Positions 1 through 12,396 of a stretch of DNA of 64,000 nt are shown here, piece after piece. Numbering within the stretch: the first letter of the stretch is position 1; each line of letters opens with the position of its first letter. The stretch comes from Phoronis australis. Its lineage: Eukaryota > Phoronida > Phoronidae. The translations under genes were made by a program, and so were the position numbers. The notes below the pieces were generated by a model. The model was not told the DNA's origin and searched no databases. It worked only from the letters and a program-made list of their open reading frames with translations. Where the stretch lies: the NCBI GenBank assembly GCA_002633005.1, contig NMRA01000158.1:372229-436228 (forward strand), given 5' to 3'.

Positions 1-47
1 ACGGGTACAAGGATGGTCAACCGTGCATCATCCTCAAGCTCAATAGG
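1..47 (+). CDS. ATP1B: ATP1B exon (partial at window edge)
   Basis: Reads in frame from base 3 (GYKDGQPCIILKLNR) and ends at AGG before the donor GTGGGT, phase 0. The PC-I-I-x-KLN motif is typical of the extracellular domain of Na,K-ATPase beta. Confidence 0.85.
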
Positions 48-2560
48 GTGGGTACCTGTATAAATGAAGCAGTTTTTTATTGATTGACAGTGAATGTATT
101 TACTTTTAACATCACATGAGGCAATTAAGGGTTTCCCCTACCCCCAACCAACTATGTTATCTGCATTTTTTTATCGTAATACAATGAGTTGTTTTTTTAC
201 CTGGAAAAATTGAATATTTATGGATACCGACAATGAGGCCCAGGTACCTGGTCTCCACCCCCCTTCAACGTATGGTCGAAGAACAAAAATTGCAATTCTA
301 CCTGTCACTGATTTCTTTAGGGCTTTTCTGATTGTTTGTTCTTTAGAGTGGTCAGGTCCTAATTGCACCGGACATTCAAAATCTTTAGGAAATCCTTGCT
401 TACTGTCTTTATATCCGTATCAACAGAGTGAGGATGGGGTGAGGGAAAACAAAACTCTATAAGGTTGCTCTAGCCACTGTTATTAATAACTTACAGTTAT
501 ACTTCTTAAAGGAACGAAAGTATTATCTATTTACAGTAAAACGACTTATCTAGGGGCACCACTGACCCGTTCTTTAGTAAAATTTGTAAATTATAGAACT
601 ATAAGCTCTGCCTCTCTTTTCACCCTTTGTCCCTTTTGTGACAAGCTTCAAGTTGTAAAATTCTTACCAACTGTGTTTGTTTGGCGGGTGGGCAGATTTT
701 CAACTGGGTTCCTGAACTCTTTGACAACAAGGCAACATTGAGCCATTTAAAGAACGTGCCGAAGAAACTGCAGAAAGATTTTGACAAGCACGCCCCTCTC
801 ATTTCGGGCACAAACTACACTGCTCATGTCGTGCCTGTTACCTGCTCAGCTGAGGTTTGTTGTCTTTTTTGGCATTATTTATGAGCACTCGAAGTTATAT
901 TTAGAATGTTGCAGACTTCACCAGTACCAACTTCCAGCAATAGAATTCACATACCACAATCTGTCTTCTCTTTCACCTATTAATTCTTAAAATATTAGAA
1001 AAATAATGTTTTTCTATAAAAATGTTCAACATTATTTCAACCATAAATTACGAATGATGAAATAAAATATTTGACAGATGTTTATGCAACAGTTTGACAA
1101 AACGGCATTCCACTTATCGGTCTATACCGTCCTTAATCAAAGACCTTTTGCCTTAAATGCGTCCTAGAAAGTTTTGTTTCTTTGCTTAACCAGGTGCGAG
1201 TGGCCACTAGGTTTTGCAAGTGAAACAGGCGAGGTCAAGGAATGCCGCATCCTGTGGTTATAATTTTTTCCCGGCCATGTATTAGTACAAAGTGGGGACA
1301 TAGTGTTCATGTTATGTTGTTGAAGACATATCTCAAGATTAAAAATTTGCTCAATTGGAAATTGTTATCATTTTTCTGGCATTAACAAGAAGTAGTGTAG
1401 AGTTGATGATAGAATGCCCTTTTGTCATACAAAGTTGTTAGAGGTATACTTCCAGGAACGAATCTCAAACATAACGTTCTTATTTCAAAAATTTTTGGAA
1501 CTGTATTTCCGATATGCTGGAAATAATGTGTTGCAAGTCCGGCATATTCAACTAGTTTATCTTTACACAAAAATTTCATTAGCAAATGAAATAGTCTGAA
1601 AAATGTGCCAAATTGTGATTAGGTTTGGGGAACATGAAAATTTTTAGTACTGCTGGGAACTCCTCCTTTTGTTAAGCAAGCAACATTTTATTTATGACCA
1701 CTGAACCTTTTAAAACTGATCTCAACTTCTTTACTCAAAATAAAAGTGTTTTCCGGGCTTAGGGATTGGGGTGTTGTTCTTGCTTGTAAATCTTCAACCT
1801 AGTAAAGCTTTGTCTTATATCTTCCTCCAAAAAATGTATCTCAAGAATTGGGTATCAGAATTCAAATGAAACCTTCCTTTGCTAAGATTTTATGTAATAT
1901 TTTACCAAATGCTTTTAGACAGTATTGTAAATAGGCTATCGCTGAAAGTTGGGTTAAAACCTGATTTTGATGACAAAGTTTAATGTGGCATAAAACGAAA
2001 ATGAGAACATAATTTAGAAAACTGCCCAATCATTGTTGAATTCTTCTTGAATTTTTTATGTCAAAAGCAATTTGGTCAATTTATTGATACCCTTGTTTTT
2101 CTAAGTACTTACCTTACATGTGCTATCCAAGTAGTGATGCTTGAAATTGATGTCAACGGGCTTCCCAGTTTCATAAACCATATACCTTTACTAAGTTAAT
2201 ATTCAATCATTTTAGATGTTTAGATATTTGAATATGTTCACAAACTGTGTTGATAACATTAGTCCTAACCACTGAGGACTAGGTTACATTATATGACTCT
2301 ATGACTTTCAGTTTGAGAATAAGACGACATACGACTTGAAGTACCAGATATTTGGAAAAGGCTTCCCCAAGCAGTACTACCCATTCCATAACCAAAAGGG
2401 ATATCTCAGTCCATTTGTTTGGTGCCAGTTCATGAATCTACCAAAAGGACAAGTTTTGATAATATGGTGCAGAGCCTGGGCCAAAAACATTGTCAACCTG
2501 GACTTGGACTCAAAATCTGTAATCCGTGGGGCCGTATTGATCAAGATGATTATGTACTAA
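1..2560 (+). CDS. ATP1B: Na+/K+-ATPase beta subunit, 3' part (three last coding exons)
   Basis: C-terminal half of a sodium/potassium-transporting ATPase beta subunit, the single-pass type II glycoprotein that folds and delivers the alpha pump subunit to the plasma membrane. Coding exons 1-47, 696-854 and 2312-2560 join in phase 0 and give about 150 of the usual ~300 residues; the N-terminus and transmembrane helix lie before the window. Family marks visible: GYKDGQPCIILKLNR followed by IFNWVPEL, as in invertebrate betas; cysteines in VPVTCSAE and IIWCRAW, which correspond to the last conserved disulfide pair; and KQYYPF, matching the beta YYPYY motif. The final strand ends RGAVLIKMIMY and a stop. 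N-glycosylation sequons NYT and NKT are present. The family is clear; the paralogue (ATP1B1-like or other) is not decided. Confidence 0.9.
696..854 (+). CDS. ATP1B: ATP1B middle exon
   Basis: Acceptor GGGCAG precedes base 696 and donor GTTTGT follows base 854. The exon is 53 codons, phase 0 on both sides. It contains IFNWVPELFDN and ends VPVTCSAE, carrying the first cysteine of the last disulfide. Confidence 0.88.
2312..2560 (+). CDS. ATP1B: ATP1B terminal coding exon
   Basis: Acceptor TTTCAG before base 2312. 82 codons plus TAA at 2558-2560. Contains FENKTTYDLKYQIF, KQYYPF and IIWCRAWAKNI, the C-terminal immunoglobulin-like fold of the beta subunit. Confidence 0.9.
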   Translation, partial: FENKTTYDLKYQIFGKGFPKQYYPFHNQKGYLSPFVWCQFMNLPKGQVLIIWCRAWAKNIVNLDLDSKSVIRGAVLIKMIMY

Positions 2561-2694
2561 TTGTTTTTAATTTCTTTTGCCTGTGTGTGTGCCATTCACC
2601 TGTTTGTGGTATAATTAATTTGACTCATTGCTATTTTCAAAAAATGTTTGTATAAGCACCTGTGTTTTTTGTATTGAGTATTTTCCTTGATAAT

Positions 2695-2700
2695 AATAAA
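2695..2700 (+). promoter_or_regulatory. Polyadenylation signal of ATP1B
   Basis: AATAAA lies 135 bases after the ATP1B stop codon, so the 3' UTR is short. Confidence 0.6.
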
Positions 2701-3262
2701 ATGAAGTTAATTAACACTGGTTTTTCATTCAGAAAAAATATGTACGGTTTAAAGTCTGATGGATTAATACTACCTGTCAGTAACTGGCATAGTCTGAAAA
2801 AAACAGCCCTTGTTTAATTTAATGCGGTACTGATATGCATCTGGTAGGTAGGCAATAGAAAGCCCAGTCATAGACTAGAGCTTCCAAGTATCACTTTATA
2901 AGTTGCTGAGCACATGCCTACTAATGACAAGTGATTTAAAACTGAAAATTTCTCATTGGCTACAAGTCAGTGATTTTTCAAACAAAAATTCGATGAAGTG
3001 AGTTTTGTCGTAAAGCTTCTCACCTGCGTCACATAAGCCATTATTAAGTGAATATCGTCACATTTTCTGATGATGTGTTAGCAATGCCTTTTCAATTCAG
3101 TCAGAAGTGTCAGTAATAGACTATATTCTCCCCACATCAGAACCAGCTCCTTTAAGTGGGGCACTGCTTAGTCTCATGGTTGATCCGGCCCTCGGTAAAA
3201 GTTTTCCCAGAAACCTCATTTTCAGTTGCAAAACCTTCCTTACAATACGCTTCTCGGCAACA

Positions 3263-3956
3263 AGCGCGGGTCTCTGTTCAGTGCTATATTGCGCCAAAGA
3301 TTCCGGAAATTTTCCCTTACATAGGCGGATTTACGGGGGCCCCGCCCCCTCCCCTTTGGCTCAGTGCCGGAAAAAATAAAACGGCCATAGCGTGAAAAAA
3401 TATTGAGTTTATTAACTAACCGCGGTAATTAACATGCGGCTGAATTAAGATTTAACAAGTTTCAGTTTGTGAGGGGTGGGCCGGTGCCCTCGCAATAAGC
3501 TTCCGTTTTTTTGTTTTTTTTTTCAGTTGTGAATAACCTCAGAAATTCGAGCCCCCACCTATATTTTAGACTGGGTGCGCCGCGCAATATTGATTTCTGC
3601 GATTCGCCTAGACACAATGTTGCCTTCTCCCTTATGATATCCTAGATCCGCCACTGCCTTATTCTTATTGCTGTATATCTTCGGTCCCGGTTTTTGGCCT
3701 ATATGTTAATGTATGTGTTAAAACAGATATTGAAAAATGACAGCTCCCATTTTGTCCGCTGAAACAACTTGAATAACGTTCTGTATGAAGTTCGTACGAT
3801 TACATTAATGACAGATGGTGATTTAAATGATAAGTTATCGTCGTGATATGATGTATTTAAACATTTTTGTCCGTTCAAGATTTTGTTCTGCGTGGCCTTT
3901 TTCGCCTAATTTGTATCGTGGAAATCTATTATATCAGCTTACTTTTATTGTTGAAT
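3263..3956. repeat. Left copy of 0.7-kb duplicated segment (probable unmerged allele)
   Basis: This 694-base segment is repeated nearly base for base at 3958-4653. It ends directly at a single N (3957), and the other copy starts directly after that N. Scattered SNPs and small length changes in the C and T runs separate the copies. Contig ends that overlap but were not merged give exactly this pattern. Confidence 0.85.
3320..3656. mobile_element. TIR element of the 5-bp-TSD family, 337 bp
   Basis: Ends are CATAGGCGGATTTA on the left and TAGATCCGCCACTG on the right, which are inverted versions of one another (GGCGGATYTA core). The element is flanked on both sides by CCTTA (3315-3319 and 3657-3661), a perfect 5-bp target duplication. 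There is no coding capacity, so it is a MITE-like non-autonomous DNA transposon. The CAGTGGCGG-type end resembles hAT-like termini; the superfamily is inferred. Confidence 0.75.
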
Positions 3957-3957
3957 N

Positions 3958-4653
3958 AGCGCGGGTCTCTGTTCAATGCTATATTGCGCCAAAGATTCCG
4001 TAAATTTTCCCTTACATAGGCGGATTTACGGGGGCCCCGCCCCCCCCCCCTTTGGCTCAGTGCCGGAAAAAAGTAAAACGGCCATAGCGTGAGGAAATAT
4101 TGAGTTTATTAACTAACCGCGGTAATTAACATGCGGCTGAATTAAGATTTAACAAGCTTCAGTTTGTGTGGGGTGGGCCGGTGCCCTCGCAATAAGCTTC
4201 CGTTTTTTGTTTTTTTTTTTCAGTTGTGAATAACCTCAGAAATTCGAGCCCACACCTATATTTTAGACTGGGTGCGCCGCGCAATCTAGCTTTCTGCGAT
4301 TCGCCGAGACACAATGTTGCCTTCTCCCTTATGATATCCTAGATCCGCCACTGCCTTATTCTTATTGCTGTATATCGTCGGTCCCGGTTTTTGGCCTATA
4401 TGTTAATGTATGTGTTAAAACAGATATAGAAAAATGACAGCTCCCATTTTGTCCGCTGAAACAACTTGAATAACGTTCTGTATGAAGTTCGTACGATTAC
4501 ATTAATGACAAATGGTGATTTAAGTGATAAGTTATCGTCGTGATATGATGTATTTAAACATTTTTGTCCGTTCAAGATTTTGTTCTGCGTGGCCTTTTTC
4601 GCCTAATTTGTATCGTGGAAATCTATTATATCAGCTTACTTTTATTGTTGAAT
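3958..4653. repeat. Right copy of 0.7-kb duplicated segment (probable unmerged allele)
   Basis: Second copy (696 bases) of the segment at 3263-3956, starting at the base after the N at 3957. It contains the same TIR element insertion (4015-4353) at the same internal place, so both copies derive from one locus. Confidence 0.85.
4015..4353. mobile_element. Allelic duplicate of the TIR element at 3320-3656
   Basis: Same element and same flanking CCTTA bases as 3320-3656, inside the right copy of the duplicated contig-end segment. It is probably the other haplotype and not an independent insertion. Confidence 0.7.
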
Positions 4654-4828
4654 TAATTCTTGTTTTTACTCTACAAAAAGTTTGAGCAGAAAGTCATTTT
4701 CTGCATTTTTGCCAAGTCTTTCATGTATTTTGGACTTGAGAAATCCGGATTAATTCTTTTTTTTTTTAGCACTGACGTGGTCCAACAATCATCATGTCTC
4801 GTGTAAACTAGGGTCAGAAAGGGCAGCC

Positions 4829-4863
4829 TTCTAGAGGTTTCACAGGCTATGAAACCTCTAGAA
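4829..4863. repeat. Perfect hairpin, 14-bp stem and 7-base loop
   Basis: TTCTAGAGGTTTCA at 4829-4842 is exactly complementary to TGAAACCTCTAGAA at 4850-4863. No function is evident. Confidence 0.6.
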
Positions 4864-5382
4864 TGCTCACGAGCGATAAATGTATTCTAGGTATGGTTTT
4901 CAATAAATTTCCACGATGGTTTCTATTATGGTGGCAAAAAATAACACTTGAAAACTGTGTTGGTTCAAGTTTTGTGATGAAGCCCTATCAAAATATGGAA
5001 ACCGTTGACATTTTGCAAGAACTCAAGCTAGTAAATATTTTGAAAGAGAATTGCCGTTTCAACAACTCAGGGATAGCTAACAAGGTTACATCTTGAAGTT
5101 GACGTCAACGTTCAGCCATTAATGTTGAATTCCGAAGCGTTCGGGTTTAAAAACATCAAATGGCTCCGATCTTGAATTATTAGCGAAGGAATTGACAAAA
5201 AAGCTTAATAATTATTAGAAAATCCGCATTTTAAGAGAAAGGCAAATTAATCACAAACACATCAAGAGTCGAAATGCAATCACACATTTCAAACTGTCTC
5301 ACTTGAATGACATCTTTGCTCAGCTTTTTCCATCCTTATCCAACTTTTTATTTTTGCTCATCTGAGGGTCACACCCCAAATA

Positions 5383-5677
5383 CAATGGCGGATCCAGGAT
5401 TTTGAGTTAGGGGGGACAACACAGGAATAACCAGAATTTCGCCTCATGCGCGCGACCAGCCTAAAATGTAGGGATGTTGGGGGTCTCGAAATTTTGGGTT
5501 TGTGTACCTTATTACTAAAAAAAACGGGGTTTGTTCGAGGCATACGCATTGTGCATTCGCCTCCCGAGCCCTCGTGGCTGCGCGCATACACTAGTCAGCA
5601 CCCCGGAATGCCAAATGGAATCTGGGAGAATTCTAGGGGCCATGGCTCCCTTGCTCCCCTCTCTAAATCCGCCTCTG
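5383..5677 (+). mobile_element. TIR element of the 5-bp-TSD family, 295 bp
   Basis: Starts CAATGGCGGATCCAGGATTT and ends CTCTAAATCCGCCTCTG; the ends are imperfect inverted repeats. Flanked by AAATA on both sides (5378-5382, 5678-5682), a 5-bp target duplication. It shares the internal motif CCAAATGGAATCTGGGAGAA with the copies at 18282 and 55825. It carries extra internal sequence missing from those shorter copies. Open frames across it are element-derived and not a gene. Confidence 0.75.
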
Positions 5678-8600
5678 AAATACCCCCCAAGCATGTGGCC
5701 TTCGTTGTTATGCTTTTAGTTTCAATTATCGGTGTCCTGGCAAACGTAACGTCGACACAGCCATGTTATAAATGCAGAGTACTTACTGGGTGATGGATCC
5801 ACAGAAGCTGAAGGTAATCTGTGACAGGCGTTCTCACTTGTTCAGGCACTCCACACAATATATTATATTATAAAAGTTCCACAATATATAAGTAGTGGTA
5901 GTGGTAGCGGTAGTGGTTAACTGCTGGGTTTTCTTAGCATTATTAACTACCGTTCTTCGCGGTCGATTCTAGGATCACTGACATGGATCTTGAAGCGTGT
6001 TCATGCATCCTGGTGATTTTTTTCAAAATGTTTTTCAAATTATTCGGGCCAATATTTTTAAAGAGCATCATCAATATTTTGGCCCAAAATAGCCCATGTT
6101 TAGTTCACATAGGTAAAGTAAGTAAAGCAGTTTTAAACGGTGCAAATGAAAGGTAGAGAAAAAAATGTTTACAATATTTTTGTAATCTCTATCACAAGAT
6201 AGTCTTTTCACTTTTAAAGAGGTTCCCACCTAAATTGGAGCTCAAAAATGTGGTAAATTTTTTCCCATTTTTGTGTTAAGCCATTTATGCTTTGGGGGCC
6301 AATTCGTGGGATGCTGGTGATTTCAAATAACGTTTTCTTGTTAGTTTTCTGTATGACTAGGAAACTAAAAAAATAAAAATGGGCTTTTTGTTTGTTTTCA
6401 ACTAGCCCGGATGGAAAGAACATATGATCTCGTTCTTGCTTTCGGGCATTCGGCAGTTGTAACTCGTGAACCCCATCAAGGTGCTTCATTATTTTTTTGC
6501 AAATATATTTCTATGACTATGACAATGGTGTGCGTCTATTTTTTATGATTTGATGGTAGCCCCCGTGGTTGTGATTTCTATAACTTGATTTCTTCGGTGA
6601 AAGTTCATAAATTTGGTCGAATTGCTTCTATCCAGGAAACAGTTGCACATGCTTGTTTTCGAATGATTCTAACCTGTGCTGTCCCACCATATATTTAACT
6701 TGTGCCCACCTCCACCTCCCCCAGCTGATGTTGTGCCCTCATATTAACGTGTAGTTTCCCGCGGCGATCTACACTCATTCCTAGTCGAGGTGAGGGTTTC
6801 TTCCCGTGTTACACCGGACTGGATTTCTCATGTTACTTTTATAAATCATAGAGAATGGTTTTGGCGAATCGTCTTTTTTTCAAACCCAATGAAGCGCAAT
6901 TTGTAATAGATATCCCCTGGTAGCTATACTGGTACTTATCAAGCTCATTACCGTCTTGGGACGGTCCACCTTTGTGCGACAGTGACAATAGGAAATCTGT
7001 TCGTTATAACAAAATTTTGTTTAAATGCTATTAGTTCCATTTCTCGGAGTCGAATGACAGCGGAAAAAGTCAAAATAGTATTACTTGTTACGTTAAATTT
7101 GCGGAAAAAAGAAATTGCTTGAACTGCACGCGTGACGTCTACAGTAATATATTAAAAAATTTGCATGTGTTAGCGCAAAACTTCTACTTTTGAGCACGTG
7201 GAGTATCAGAGAACTGGGAGGTTTCTATTTTTGAAAAATTCGCAAACTTGAAGAAGAAATTTAAATTCAGTAGCGCTCAAAATTTTGAATTTATACTCTG
7301 TCAAGACAATGAATCACGACTTCGACTTGTTTTCGGAACTGAGCTTGGAGTTGTACCGTGGCTGATTGATCACTTCTGAAATTCTGACCCCCATACCTTT
7401 GTGAGTTTTCTTGGGATATCCCAGGTCGGCAATGGTCACTTTCAGGATCCCGAATTTTTAGAATCAGAGTTTAATGCTGGTTATTCATTGGAGAAAACTG
7501 GTTCTCAAACTGCAGGGCCCCAAAAAGTGACTGTTATCCCCCAAGTCGATTCCTTTCTCCGAAAGACGGCGTTAACGGTCTGCTGTGGTGATCGAAAAAA
7601 AGTCGTTGCTGGTTCAACTCGTTTTTGCCCCGGTGAGTTGGCTGCATGAAAAAATTACTTTACGGGACAACTTCGAGTACGTGCAAATTATAAGAAATAT
7701 TTCAACTGTGGCTGAATGAATTACAAATGAATTTAAATAGGACCATACGAAACAACACAAACCTTGCCAGCTAGGGTCATTATTAGGGAGGGTTTCGAGT
7801 GCTTTCACCGGGCGGCAAAACATGTAAGTATCGTAAATATCTTTTACAAGAATAGATTAATTCAAAATAAAAATAGCCGAGTTGGTTCTGGTCACCGCCG
7901 AATGATTTTTGAAACATGTGCCTCAGAGTGAACTCTCTCACCCGCATCACTTTTAATTTAAGGTCGGTCCGATTCCTGTTTTATAATTCTTTTAGAAGTG
8001 GCAGCTTGGAAGCAAAATGACCTCTTTTATTTTTATGAATTGATTATAAACTGTTAGCATCGTCCCCTCCTCCATAAACCCGAAGTGAATCGAGCGGCGC
8101 TGAGAAAAATTTCCCATCGGCCGTACCTTATATCGAGTGACTTGTTTTGAAAAAATATACAAATACAAAAATATCATCTCGAACAACAGATCAGAACCAA
8201 TTATCGGTATCCTGTTTTTCGCTTATATAGCTGCACAGATAGAGCTTCTTAACCTCACGGAAGGCTTTTGTGCCGTATGTGACCCTCTACTTGGTCGGTG
8301 ACATAGTTTGAATCTCTGTGCGACAATGCGTTCACCTGTGTCACGTGATCTGGGGACAGGTAACTTGTAACAGCTTTGTTGCTTACCACCCCCGTGATTC
8401 ACAAATTTAAATTTTCGTTCTGCATCTCATCAGACAAACAAAATCGACCTTCAAATACCAAATCCACCAACAGAGAGTGCATAAATATCTTTCGAGTTGT
8501 TAACGCTGTGTTATCGTTATCGAAAAAACACCGACCTGTACGCGAGGGAGTGTTTTACGACAGCCTTTAACAATGACTGTATCAGCCATTTTGAAACTGA

Positions 8601-8852
8601 GATACGATCGGTCCATTACTGTCAGTTCTCGGTAGGCTCATATTGTTGTTTTAACGGTTTTGTTCGCGTAAAAGAGAAATATATCGCCAGCTACCCTCGC
8701 ATGGAAATGATCGACGTAACTTAGTCGTAGAGTTAACGTAGTCTGGACATGGACGAAGTTGTAGCGTGTGAGCTCGAGGGACACCTGTTCTAACGAACGG
8801 ATGCTGGTGAAGTTTTATTACCTGGCTGTTTGATGCCGTTGTTGTGTGAGGG

Positions 8853-11800
8853 ATGATCGTCATGGGGCAGCTTTGGTGGTTAAAAGCGTCACTAGTCTTG
8901 GCCATAGTGCCTCATTGTGTATCGCTGGACGTACACATATCAATGAATATGAGAATCGGAACTGTTGTGGCCGACGTCAGTCTGGGCCCTGAATGGACGT
9001 ACGCGGTTGACAGGTTGAAGTCTCGTGGAATTTTTACACCATTGAAATTAACAGCCAGTGGAATGTTAAGGTTTGCTGGCTGGAAAAGCTGCAAAAGTTT
9101 GCATCAGAACCCTACAACCATCTATATTAACGCTGTTTCTAAAGCAGATCTTAGCTACGTTGTCATTCCTGTGAATGTGTATTTTCATGGGAATTTATGC
9201 AAGACGCCAGTCTCTAAAAAATCAAAGGAAATAATCATATCGACTCATTATGACATTGATCGAGGGTCGTGTGTTGATGAAAAGTTTAAGTTGTTTTCTG
9301 TGAACAAGTTTATTCCATTATCTCTCAGACATTCAAAATTCCACTACAGCACTGTCAATACAAACTTCTCCATCGATTCAGCATCGGGAGACATTCACAC
9401 TGCAACATCTCTTTGTATGTTGACTGGCTTGTGGAAAATTGATATTGAACTGTATTCGCGAAGTTCTAGTGTTGGAACTTTGCAGCTCACCGTTTTGATA
9501 TGGCCGTCAGAAAAGTATGTACATTCTACTTCAATACGAAGAAAAGCCTACCAAGTTGTGAGGCGCCTTCGTAGGGGCACAAATAATCATAGTCCGTCAT
9601 TTTCTACCAGCCAATACCAGGGGAGTATCGACGAAGGACGGCCTGCTGGTACATCTGTTGTGCGCATTATGGCCAGGGACAACGATTATACTGATGCTAA
9701 TGGTCACCTTGTGTATAGTATGACTGCCCTCAGAGATGGTAGGAGCCAGAATATGTTTGAAATAAACCCCTCTTCAGGCTGGATCACAACAAAAGTGGTG
9801 CTGGACAGAGAACTTATGCCTGAACACCATTTTCAGATATTGGCTGAGGATGATGGTAGTCCTAGGCGTACTGGTACCACCTCCCTTGTAATTACAGTGA
9901 CGGATATTAATGACAATAAGCCAGAGTTTGAAGAGACGAGATACTTTCATTCTGTGCCTGAGAACATTCAGGTTGGCTCTACAGTTCTCACTGTGCGTGC
10001 TAGTGATGGTGATGAAGGCGACAACCGAGTCATAAGTTACCGCATTGCTAACCCACAGCCTCCGAATGACGTCTTCCTTATTGGCAGTACAGGATCAATT
10101 AAATTAGTCAAGCCTCTGGATCGGGAAAAACATGATTCCTATACCATGACTGTTTTAGCTGTTGATAATGCCGCAAATCCATCTCAGAGAAAGACGGGTA
10201 CCACTACAGTCACCATCAGCGTGTCAGATGTCAATGACAATGTTCCACAGTTTAGTCAAACATCTTACACATTTTTTGTGTCCGAAGGGCTCGACCCTTC
10301 TGCAGGGTCTTCGCAATCTCTCATTGGCAGAATTCGCGCCACTGATAAAGATGCGGGCCAAAATGGTATAGTGCATTATTCTATATACAGTGGAAATGGA
10401 GACAAAAATTTTCGTATTACCCAGACTACAGGCGACCTTCTGCTCAGCAGGCAACTGGACCGGGAATTCCAAGACACTTACTCTCTCACTGTGAAGGCAA
10501 CTGATTTGGGGTCCCCTTTTGGCAACTTTAATCTAAGTGTTGTCTTAATTAAAGTGACTGACATCAATGATGAAACACCTGCCTTTGGTCAAGATATTTT
10601 CTCAGGTATTGTCTCGGAGAATTGTGCAAACAACACCGAAGTCGTGGAAGTGCAAGCCATTGATGGGGACACTGGGGAAAATGGACGTATCACATACACT
10701 ATCATCGGTGCCCCTGCTGACAGTCCATTCTTTGTGGACAGGAACGGAATGCTCAAGACGAAGGCCACTGTTGATCGGGAGAAGCATGCTCAATATTCTT
10801 TTCAGGTGAGGGCATCTGACAATGGCGTCCCGAAGAAATCCGCCACTGCACGAGTCCAGATCACAGTCTTAGACGAAAATGACGAAGCTCCAGTTTTTTC
10901 TCAGAGGCTTTATGAAGCTCAGGTGTTAGAGACTGCGCCCATGGGCAAATCAGTCTTGTCTGTATCAGCTAGAGATAAAGATTCTGGTTTGAATGGGAGG
11001 GTGCAATACTCCATTACCTCTGGAAATGTGGGGAATGCGTTCAAAATCCGCACGTCCAGTGGTGCTGGTCAAATCATTGTCAACCGGCCACTGAACTACA
11101 AGATTACCAATCGTTACTCTCTCTTCATTAAAGCATTTGATCGAAGTAATAACCAAGACACAGTAAATGCAATAATCAAAGTGGTAGACGAGAACAATCA
11201 CGCTCCACGGTTCCAGAGCTTTCAGTATCATACAGCGGTCAATGAAAATCTCAGAACAGGTACCAGTATTTTCCGGGTATCGGCCGAGGATGCTGATGAT
11301 GGAGACAATGGCAGGGTGACGTACAAGATGTTCAACAGTCCACACTTTAGAATCGATCAGGACACCGGCGAGATCAGTGTTGTTGGTAACCTGGACAGAG
11401 AGTCTCAACAGTCTTATGCCATCCAGCTTATAGCTGAGGATAACGGCACACCAAAAAAGTCTGGCCAGTCTACTTTAGAGATCCTGGTGAATGACGTCAA
11501 TGATAACCCTCCTAAATTTGAAAAGGACCAGTACCGCGCACACGTCCCAGAGAGTGCCTTCATTGACACAAGTGTCATAAAAATCCATGCCACAGATGCT
11601 GACCAATCTGGGCTGCTGAACAGCCAGTTGTATTACACCTTCCAGAATGGGGACAATGGTGGTGGACATTTTCGTATCGACCCTACCGACGGCACAATTA
11701 GAGTGTCGGCGCGTCTCGATCGTGAAACAATAGCGAGCTATAACTTAAAAGCTTTCGCTATTGACAGAGGTACTCCAGAACTTAGCTCTTCAGTCATCAT

Positions 11801-12396
11801 CAGGGTTGAAGTTGATGATGTTAACGACAACAGTCCCGACTGGAACCTTGGTGGTGAATCGGGTCTGACATTGATCATCAAAGAGAACAGTCCCATTGGT
11901 TCCGTTGTCGGCCAGATCAGCGCTAGTGATGCCGATGAAGGTGACAATGCCAGGGTACAGTACATTATCTTCCGTGGTGCTGATAAAGATAAGTTTTCGC
12001 TGTCCAATGTGAATGGAGTGGTTGAAGTCATTACGCAGACTGAGCTGGATTATGAATCGGACCAAAAGGAGTATCATTTTATAGTACGTGCAAGCTCCGG
12101 AGATCTGGTGTCGGATGTGAAAGTAACTGTCAATGTTGTGGACGTGAATGATAACAGCCCTGTTCTGAATGATTTTAAGATTGTGTTTAACAATTACAAA
12201 GACAAGTTTGTGCAAGGATACATTGGGCGCGTTCCTGCTACAGATGAGGATGTTAATGATCGCCTTCAATACGAGTTCACCTCTGGGAATAGTGCTGGAC
12301 TGCTTCTTCTCGAGCCCGACACTGGTAAAATTAAAATGGACCCACGACTCAACACTGACGTGACACTGAATGGCACATTTGAAGTCAAAGTTAGTG
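8853..12396 (+). CDS. CELSR: CELSR exon 1: signal peptide, prodomain, cadherin repeats 1-9
   Basis: A single 3,544-base exon, as in vertebrate CELSR genes, where the cadherin block is also one large first exon. Hydrophobic N-terminus ending near PHCVS; Cys-containing prodomain; basic cleavage site VVRRLRR (furin RxxR type) just before repeat 1. Repeats end in DINDNKP, DVNDNVP, DINDETP, DENDEAP, DENNHAP, DVNDNPP, DVNDNSP and DVNDNSP; repeat 9 has no terminal linker and runs into exon 2. Ends AGTG before donor GTGAGT (12397), leaving one base of a codon. Confidence 0.97.

Larger units (their letters stand above)
2701..8852. other. Intergenic region between ATP1B and CELSR
   Basis: No supported gene is seen in these 6.1 kb. 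The stretch holds the duplicated segment around a single N (3263-4653), two insertions of the 5-bp-TSD element family (3320-3656, duplicated at 4015-4353, and 5383-5677), a perfect hairpin at 4829-4863 and a short GTAGTG-type simple repeat near 5893-5919. The last few hundred bases must contain the CELSR 5' UTR and promoter, but I see no TATA box or other decisive element. Confidence 0.6.

Noticed and set aside
5446-5793. 115-codon frame upstream of CELSR
   Set aside because: Runs through the TIR element at 5383-5677 and stops just after it; transposon sequence, not a gene.
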